The position numbers and the translations under genes are program-made. A DNA stretch of 10,377 nucleotides from DATJZH01 sp035499215 (lineage in GTDB: Bacteria > Actinomycetota > Actinomycetes > Streptosporangiales > Streptosporangiaceae): NCBI GenBank assembly GCA_035499215.1, contig DATJZH010000078.1, positions 1-10,377 of the forward strand, written 5' to 3'. Shown piece after piece: positions 6,036 to 10,377 of the stretch (position 1 is the first letter of the stretch; every line of letters starts with the position of its first letter). The notes beneath the pieces are model-generated. The model was not told where the DNA came from and searched no databases. It saw nothing but the letters and a program-made list of their open reading frames with translations.

Positions 6036-8147
6036 GTGAACTTTAGGTCCCCTTTGCGTGGCGGCCGCTCCGGCGTGCTATCGATCCGGCCGTTCCGGCG
6101 GCTGTGGATCGCGCTGTCGCTGTCCAGCCTGGGGGACTGGCTCAGCCTGGTGGCGCTCTCCATCCTCGCCAACGACCTCGGCGGCCGCAGCGGCTTGTAC
6201 GCGGTCAGCGGCGTCTGGCTGAGCTCGCTGCTGCCGGCGCTGATCATCGGCCCGCTCGCCGGGGCGGTAGCCGACAGGTTCGACCGGCGACTGACCATGA
6301 TCGTCTTCGACGTGGTACGGGCGGTGCTCTACCTGTCCATCCCGCTCAACTTGGCACTGGGCGTCGTCGACAAGCTGACCTGGCTTTATGTCGCCCAGTT
6401 CCTGGCATCGTGCGCATCCACGTTCTGGACCCCGGCCAAAGACGCCAGCGTGCCGAACCTGGTCCCGGCCGACAAGCTGGAGCAGGCCAACCAGCTCAGC
6501 CTGCTGACCACGTACGGCACGGCGCCCATCGCGGGCCTGGTTTTCGCCGTGCTGGCCCTGGTCAGCAGGTGGCTGGCCGGGATCTCGCACTACGTATCGA
6601 CCGATCAGGTCAATCTCGCGCTGTATTTCAACGCGGCCACCTTCGTCGTCTCGGCGGTGACTGTATTCACGCTGCGTCAGATACCGCGGCGGCGGCAGGG
6701 CAGCGCGGCGACCACCACGCCGTCGGTGGCAAAATCCATCTGGGCAGGCTGGCAGTTCCTCGGCCAGACCAAGGTCGTCCGCGGAATCGTGTTCGGCATG
6801 GTCGGCGCGTTCGCCGCGGGCGGAGTCGTCGTCGGCCTGGGTCCCTCCTACGTCAAGAACATCCTGATGGGCGGCAGCGCCGGCTGGGGCCTGGTCTGGG
6901 CGGCGATATTCATCGGGCTCGCCGGCGGCATGTTCTTCGGCCTTCGCATCCTGCGCGGCTTCAGCAGATGCCGCCTGTTCGGACTGTCGATCGCGTTCGC
7001 GGCGCTGCCGCTGGCGCTGATCGCCGTGATCCCTAACCTCGCCACGACCACGATCCTGGTGGTGGTGCTCGGCGCGTGCGCCGGGGTCGCATACGTGACC
7101 GGTTACACGGTTGTCGGGCTCGAGGTCGATGACGACACGCGCGGCCGGACGTTCGCCTTCTTGCAGTCCGCGATCCGGGTGATCCTGTTCGCCACGATCG
7201 CCATCGCGCCGTCGCTCGCGGCCGCGTTCAACGCGGCCGTGCACGCTGCGGTCGGCGGCCAGGCGCTGCGGATCGCCGACATCAGGTACAACAGCGTCGG
7301 GTACAACCTGGTCCTCTTGCTCGCCGCCATCGTCGCGCTGCTGCTCGGGCGGGTATCGTACCGGCAGATGGACGACCGACAGGGCATGCCGCTGCTGACT
7401 GACCTGACCGCGGTGTTCCACGGCGAAAATCCGCCCCCAGTGCCAGGCGAGACGCCGGGGGAGCGGCCCGCGGCCCGCCGCGGGCTGCTGTTTGCGCTCG
7501 AGGGCGGCGAGGGCGCCGGCAAGTCGACCCAGGCCAGGCTGCTGGCGATCTGGCTGCGCGAACAGGGATTCGACGTGCTGGCCACGCACGAGCCGGGCGC
7601 GACGAAAGTCGGCATGCGGCTGCGAGCGCTTCTCCTCGATACAGCCCATACCGGGCTGAGCCCGCGGGCCGAGGCCATGATGTACGCCGCCGACCGCGCC
7701 GAGCACGTGTCCATGGTTATCGGCCCCGCGCTTGGGCGCGGGGCGATCGTCGTCACCGACAGGTACGTCGATTCTTCGCTGGCCTACCAGGGTGCCGGGC
7801 GGATGCTGCCGGTCAGTGAGATCGCCAGCATGAACCAGTGGGCGACCGGCGGGCTCATGCCCGATCTCACCATCCTGCTCGACCTGCCCCCCGACATCGG
7901 GCTCAGCCGCCGGGCCAGGTCGGCCGACCGGCTCGAAGCGGAGCCGGCTGAGTTCCATGAGCGCGTCCGCGCCGGGTTCCTCCGCCTGGCGCAGGCACAG
8001 CCGGGCCGGTACCTGGTACTTGATGCGCGGCGCGACCCCGCAGACCTCAGCCGCGAGATTCAGGGCCGGATCAGGGACCTGCTGCCCGACCCCGTGCCGG
8101 TCACGGCCGAAGAGACCACGGGCAGCTTCCCCGCGGTACGCGAATGA
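6036..8147 (+). CDS. tmk: MFS transporter-thymidylate kinase fusion (dTMP kinase)
   Basis: A 703-residue fusion. Residues about 15-445 form an MFS-type membrane domain with roughly a dozen hydrophobic segments and the loop motif GPLAGAVADRFDRR (72-85). A short polar, proline-containing linker (about 446-482) leads to a thymidylate kinase domain (483-685), which phosphorylates dTMP to dTDP for DNA synthesis. The kinase has P-loop GGEGAGKS (490-497), THEPGAT (517-523, dTMP-binding loop), TDRY with D575-R576, and the lid segment RSADRLEAE (628-636). All key kinase residues appear intact. Bifunctional MFS/dTMP kinase proteins are known in Streptomyces, where as I recall they are longer at the C-terminus; here only about 20 residues follow the kinase. 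The start is the GTG at 6036, with no ribosome site but a -10 six bases upstream. Its stop overlaps the holB start. The transported substrate is unknown. Confidence 0.93.
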   Translation: MNFRSPLRGGRSGVLSIRPFRRLWIALSLSSLGDWLSLVALSILANDLGGRSGLYAVSGVWLSSLLPALIIGPLAGAVADRFDRRLTMIVFDVVRAVLYLSIPLNLALGVVDKLTWLYVAQFLASCASTFWTPAKDASVPNLVPADKLEQANQLSLLTTYGTAPIAGLVFAVLALVSRWLAGISHYVSTDQVNLALYFNAATFVVSAVTVFTLRQIPRRRQGSAATTTPSVAKSIWAGWQFLGQTKVVRGIVFGMVGAFAAGGVVVGLGPSYVKNILMGGSAGWGLVWAAIFIGLAGGMFFGLRILRGFSRCRLFGLSIAFAALPLALIAVIPNLATTTILVVVLGACAGVAYVTGYTVVGLEVDDDTRGRTFAFLQSAIRVILFATIAIAPSLAAAFNAAVHAAVGGQALRIADIRYNSVGYNLVLLLAAIVALLLGRVSYRQMDDRQGMPLLTDLTAVFHGENPPPVPGETPGERPAARRGLLFALEGGEGAGKSTQARLLAIWLREQGFDVLATHEPGATKVGMRLRALLLDTAHTGLSPRAEAMMYAADRAEHVSMVIGPALGRGAIVVTDRYVDSSLAYQGAGRMLPVSEIASMNQWATGGLMPDLTILLDLPPDIGLSRRARSADRLEAEPAEFHERVRAGFLRLAQAQPGRYLVLDARRDPADLSREIQGRIRDLLPDPVPVTAEETTGSFPAVRE

Positions 8148-9343
8148 CCGAAGGCGCCGTTTTCGACGAGCTGACCGGCCAGGACGCTGCCAGGGCCGAA
8201 CTGCGCCGGGCCGTGGCGGCGGCCGCGGCGCCGCCAGGCGGACGCGCCAGCGCGGCGGGCATGACGCACGCCTGGCTGTTCACCGGACCGCCGGGCTCGG
8301 GCCGCTCGGTGGCTGCGCGCGCCTTCGCCGCTGCCCTGCTGTGCGCTGACCAGGGCTGCGGCCACTGCCCATGCTGCCGCCAGGTAGCCGTCGGCAGTCA
8401 CGCCGACCTCCTGCTCATCCGCCCCGACGGATTGTCGTACGGGGTGCGGCAGACCAGGGACCTGGTGCTGCGCGCGGCCACCGCCCCTTTGTGCGGCCGA
8501 TGGCGGGTCGTGCTGTTCGAAGACGCCGACCGCGCCACTGAGCAGGCGGCGAACGCGTTGCTCAAGGCCGTCGAGGAACCGGCACCGCGGACGGTCTGGC
8601 TGCTGTGCGCCCCGTCGCCCGACGACATGCCCGCCACCATCCGGTCGCGCTGCCGCGTCGTCACGCTGCGCGTCCCCTCAGCCGCGGCGGTGGCCGGCGT
8701 GCTTGCCCGCGACGGTGTCAGGCCGGACGACGCGCTGGCGGCCGCACGGGCTGCGCAGGGGCACATCGGCCGGGCCCGCCGGCTGGCCACCGATCCGGGC
8801 GCGGCACGGCGCAGGGCGCAGGTCCTCCGCCTTCCGCTGCAGCTTCGGGGCGGCGGTCCCGGCGACGGCCTTGGCAGGGCGCTCGCCGCAGCGGCGGCCC
8901 TGGTCAAGTCCGCGGAAGAGGAAGCAGCCGCGGCGGCAGAAGAGCTCGACGTGCCGGAACGTGATGCGCTGCGCCGCGCCCTCGGCGAGGGCTCGACCGG
9001 CAGGGGGGTCGCGACCGCAGTCCGGGGCGGAGCAGGCGCACTGCGGGAACTCGAGGACCGGCAGAAATCCCGTAATACCCGGCTGAAGCGGGACGCGCTG
9101 GACCGTGCCCTGCTTGACCTGGCCGGGTTCTATCGCGATGTGCTCGCCGTCCAGCTCGGCGCTGACGTGGAGCTGGCCAGCACCGAGCAGCCCGATGAGC
9201 TCAGACTGTTCGCGGCTTCCTCGCGGCCCGAGTCGACGGTCCGGCGGATGGAATCGATCATGCTGTGCCGGGAGCGGCTGGCCGTCAGCGTCGCCCCGCT
9301 GCTGGCAGTCGAGGAGATGGCCATCGCCCTCGCCGCCGACTGA
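8144..9343 (+). CDS. holB: DNA polymerase III subunit delta' (clamp loader)
   Basis: This is the clamp-loader delta' subunit, 399 residues, an AAA+ fold protein that helps load the sliding clamp. Visible are LFTGPPGSGRSVAARAF (45-61, P-loop position), a cysteine knuckle with C67, C72, C75, C77 and C78 likely to bind zinc, LFEDADR (124-130, Walker B position), LLKAVEEP (139-146) and IRSRC (166-170, the SRC motif). The P-loop lysine is replaced by arginine (R54). This agrees with delta' not being an ATPase, and from memory it is usual in actinobacterial homologues. An Ala/Glu-rich stretch (254-268) links to the C-terminal helical domain. The ATG overlaps the tmk stop (ATGA) and no separate ribosome site is evident, so translation is probably coupled to tmk. 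Confidence 0.93.
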   Translation: MTEGAVFDELTGQDAARAELRRAVAAAAAPPGGRASAAGMTHAWLFTGPPGSGRSVAARAFAAALLCADQGCGHCPCCRQVAVGSHADLLLIRPDGLSYGVRQTRDLVLRAATAPLCGRWRVVLFEDADRATEQAANALLKAVEEPAPRTVWLLCAPSPDDMPATIRSRCRVVTLRVPSAAAVAGVLARDGVRPDDALAAARAAQGHIGRARRLATDPGAARRRAQVLRLPLQLRGGGPGDGLGRALAAAAALVKSAEEEAAAAAEELDVPERDALRRALGEGSTGRGVATAVRGGAGALRELEDRQKSRNTRLKRDALDRALLDLAGFYRDVLAVQLGADVELASTEQPDELRLFAASSRPESTVRRMESIMLCRERLAVSVAPLLAVEEMAIALAAD

Positions 9344-9485
9344 CCGGCGCCCGCCGACCTGGCTCTGCGCGGGCCGCGTCCGTGCTCGGGCAGCATTTCA
9401 GTTCTCCTCGCGAAGGACTCTCCGCGATCACGAAAGCGCGCCTCTGCGGGCTCGCCCGCCGGGCAGGACGGAATATGGCGGACCC

Positions 9486-9506
9486 CCCGTTTCGCTGCAA
9501 AACGGG
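9486..9506. promoter_or_regulatory. 21-bp near-perfect palindrome upstream of ricT
   Basis: CCCGTTT (9486-9492) and AAACGGG (9500-9506) are exact inverted arms. The core adds GC/GC (9494-9495 with 9497-9498), so nine of ten position pairs are symmetric about 9496. It lies 143 bases after holB and about 55 bases before the proposed ricT start. Without a following T-run it looks more like an operator than a terminator, though a holB 3' hairpin is possible. Confidence 0.4.
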
Positions 9507-9538
9507 CAGCCCGAGGGGTGGTTGACCGGCTCCGACCG

Positions 9539-9550
9539 TAACCTGGGGTG
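9539..9550 (+). promoter_or_regulatory. -10 element positioned for a leaderless ricT mRNA
   Basis: TAACCT (9539-9544) is followed by six bases and then the in-frame GTG at 9551, the same geometry as at tmk. TTGACC (9522-9527) is nearby but only 11 bases away, too close to be its -35. The GGGGTGG run at 9545-9551 could alternatively act as a ribosome site for the ATGs at 9557-9563. Confidence 0.35.
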
Positions 9551-10377
9551 GTGGGCATGATGATGGCGGTCAGCTTCGAGCGGAACGGGCGCCTGTATTA
9601 CCTGGACCCCGGTCCGTACCAGCCGTCGGTCGGCACGAAGGTGCTGGTGCCCACTGACGCGGGCCCGGAGGTCGCCGAGTGCATCTGGGCGCCGCAGTGG
9701 GTCGACGACGAGATCGGCGGGCTGCCGGTCTGCGTCGGGCTTGCCACCGACGAAAACCTCAGCCGGGACGCGGCCAACCGGGCCAGGCGCGCGGAGGCGC
9801 GGGTTGCTGCGCGGCGGCTGGTCCGCGACCTCGGGCTGCCGATGAAGATCATCGCGGTGGACTACCTGGACGCGCCGAACGTCGTCACGGTGTACTTCAG
9901 CGCGCCGCACCGGGTGGATTTCCGGGCGCTCGTCCGGGATCTGGCCGGACGGCTGCGCGCTCGGGTTGAGCTCCGCCAGATCGGGCCGCGGGACGAGGCG
10001 CGGCTGCAGGGCGGCATCGGCCCGTGCGGGCGTGACCTGTGCTGCGCGACCTTCCTCAAGGACTTCGAGCCGGTATCGGTGCGGATGGCCAAGGACCAGG
10101 ACCTGCCGGTCAATCCGCTGCGGATCGCCGGTGCGTGCGGGCGGCTGATGTGCTGCCTGAAATACGAGCACCCGCTGTATCAGAAGTTCCGCGAGGAGGC
10201 GCCGAAGCTGGGCTCAGCCGTCGAGACGCCGGACGGCCCCGGCACGGTGATCGGGCATAATGTCCCGGCCGATCAGGTGCTGGTGAAGCTGGCTGAGGAC
10301 GGCCGCCGTTGCGCCTGCCCGAAGGCCAGCGTCTGCGGGTCCCGGCAGGCCTACGAGGCTCAGTACGGCGGCGGGCA
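9551..10377 (+). CDS. ricT: PSP1 domain protein, RicT/YaaT family, 3' end outside window
   Basis: The product matches actinobacterial PSP1-domain proteins and Bacillus RicT (YaaT). In Bacillus, RicT is a subunit of an iron-sulfur-containing complex that acts with RNase Y and in developmental control; the actinobacterial role is not established. Numbered from the ATG at 9557, I see GRLYYLDPG (11-19), VLVPTD (29-34), the PSP1 region (about 55-140) with APHRVDFR (116-123), then GPCGRDLCCATFL (155-167) and GACGRLMCCLKYEHP (192-206). These give two similar Cys clusters (C157/C162/C163 and C194/C199/C200), and C252, C254 and C260 follow. The frame is open to the right edge after 275 codons. The start is uncertain: GTG 9551 fits a leaderless mRNA, while three consecutive ATGs at 9557, 9560 and 9563 are alternatives. 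It follows holB after a 207-base gap, so it is probably transcribed separately. Confidence 0.9.
   Translation, partial: MGMMMAVSFERNGRLYYLDPGPYQPSVGTKVLVPTDAGPEVAECIWAPQWVDDEIGGLPVCVGLATDENLSRDAANRARRAEARVAARRLVRDLGLPMKIIAVDYLDAPNVVTVYFSAPHRVDFRALVRDLAGRLRARVELRQIGPRDEARLQGGIGPCGRDLCCATFLKDFEPVSVRMAKDQDLPVNPLRIAGACGRLMCCLKYEHPLYQKFREEAPKLGSAVETPDGPGTVIGHNVPADQVLVKLAEDGRRCACPKASVCGSRQAYEAQYGGG

Noticed and set aside
6078..7958. 626-codon open frame antisense to the MFS-tmk gene
   Set aside because: It is rich in Arg, Gln, Asp and Gly with no domain or membrane pattern, as expected for the mirror frame of a GC-rich gene. The plus-strand frame has clear MFS and kinase motifs.
9446..9459. GCGGGC-TC-GCCCGC hairpin after holB as a terminator
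   Set aside because: It has a very short loop, only G-C pairs, no T-run, and it competes with an overlapping GCCC/GGGC pairing. Such short repeats are expected by chance at this GC content.
9344..9550. tRNA gene between holB and ricT
   Set aside because: I looked for a T-loop GGTTCGA-type sequence and acceptor pairing in the spacer and found none.
1..10377. CRISPR array, insertion sequence, phage or toxin-antitoxin genes
   Set aside because: I saw no regularly spaced identical repeats of CRISPR size, no transposase-like protein with terminal repeats, and no phage or toxin motif. The recognised genes are core cellular functions.

Overview
This is a high-GC window with strong G/C bias at third codon positions. 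It comes from an actinomycete (Actinomycetota). The best matches to the proteins I recognise are in the Streptomyces/Streptosporangiales neighbourhood: a TopA with GRxGPY repeats and no zinc fingers, a thymidylate kinase fused behind an MFS transporter, a DUF5703 protein and an actinobacterial RicT/PSP1 protein. I could not run a taxonomic search, so genus and family are left open.

Left part (1-2900). An M20-family metallohydrolase gene enters from the left edge, almost complete, and ends at 1294. About 610 bases follow without a convincing gene. This gap is not featureless: it holds several strong hairpins (1469-1507, 1531-1564, 1632-1673, 1749-1769) downstream of an extended -10-like sequence, and an AT-rich tract near 1841-1863. 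Next is an unrecognised gene (1905-2642) with a clear ribosome binding site. It encodes one predicted membrane segment, an arginine-rich patch and a long disordered tail with a 14-15 residue repeat. It converges on a small DUF5703 gene on the minus strand (2686-2898).

Right part (2900-10377). This is a replication and nucleotide block read rightward: topA (DNA topoisomerase I), an MFS-thymidylate kinase fusion (tmk), holB (DNA polymerase III delta prime) and a RicT/PSP1-domain gene that runs off the right edge. tmk and holB overlap by ATGA and are probably translationally coupled. topA has a good promoter match (GTGACA-N17-TACGCT). tmk and ricT each show a TANNNT hexamer exactly six bases before a GTG, the arrangement expected for leaderless actinobacterial mRNAs. 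Near-perfect palindromes lie over the tmk promoter and upstream of the ricT promoter.

The right half makes functional sense as a set: supercoiling control, dTTP supply, clamp loader and an RNA-processing regulator. tmk-holB-ricT neighbourhood is also known in Bacillus. I see no CRISPR array, tRNA, rRNA, insertion sequence or phage gene. The least explained parts are the structured gap at 1403-1769, the repeat protein at 1905-2642, the role of the MFS half of the tmk fusion and the palindromes.
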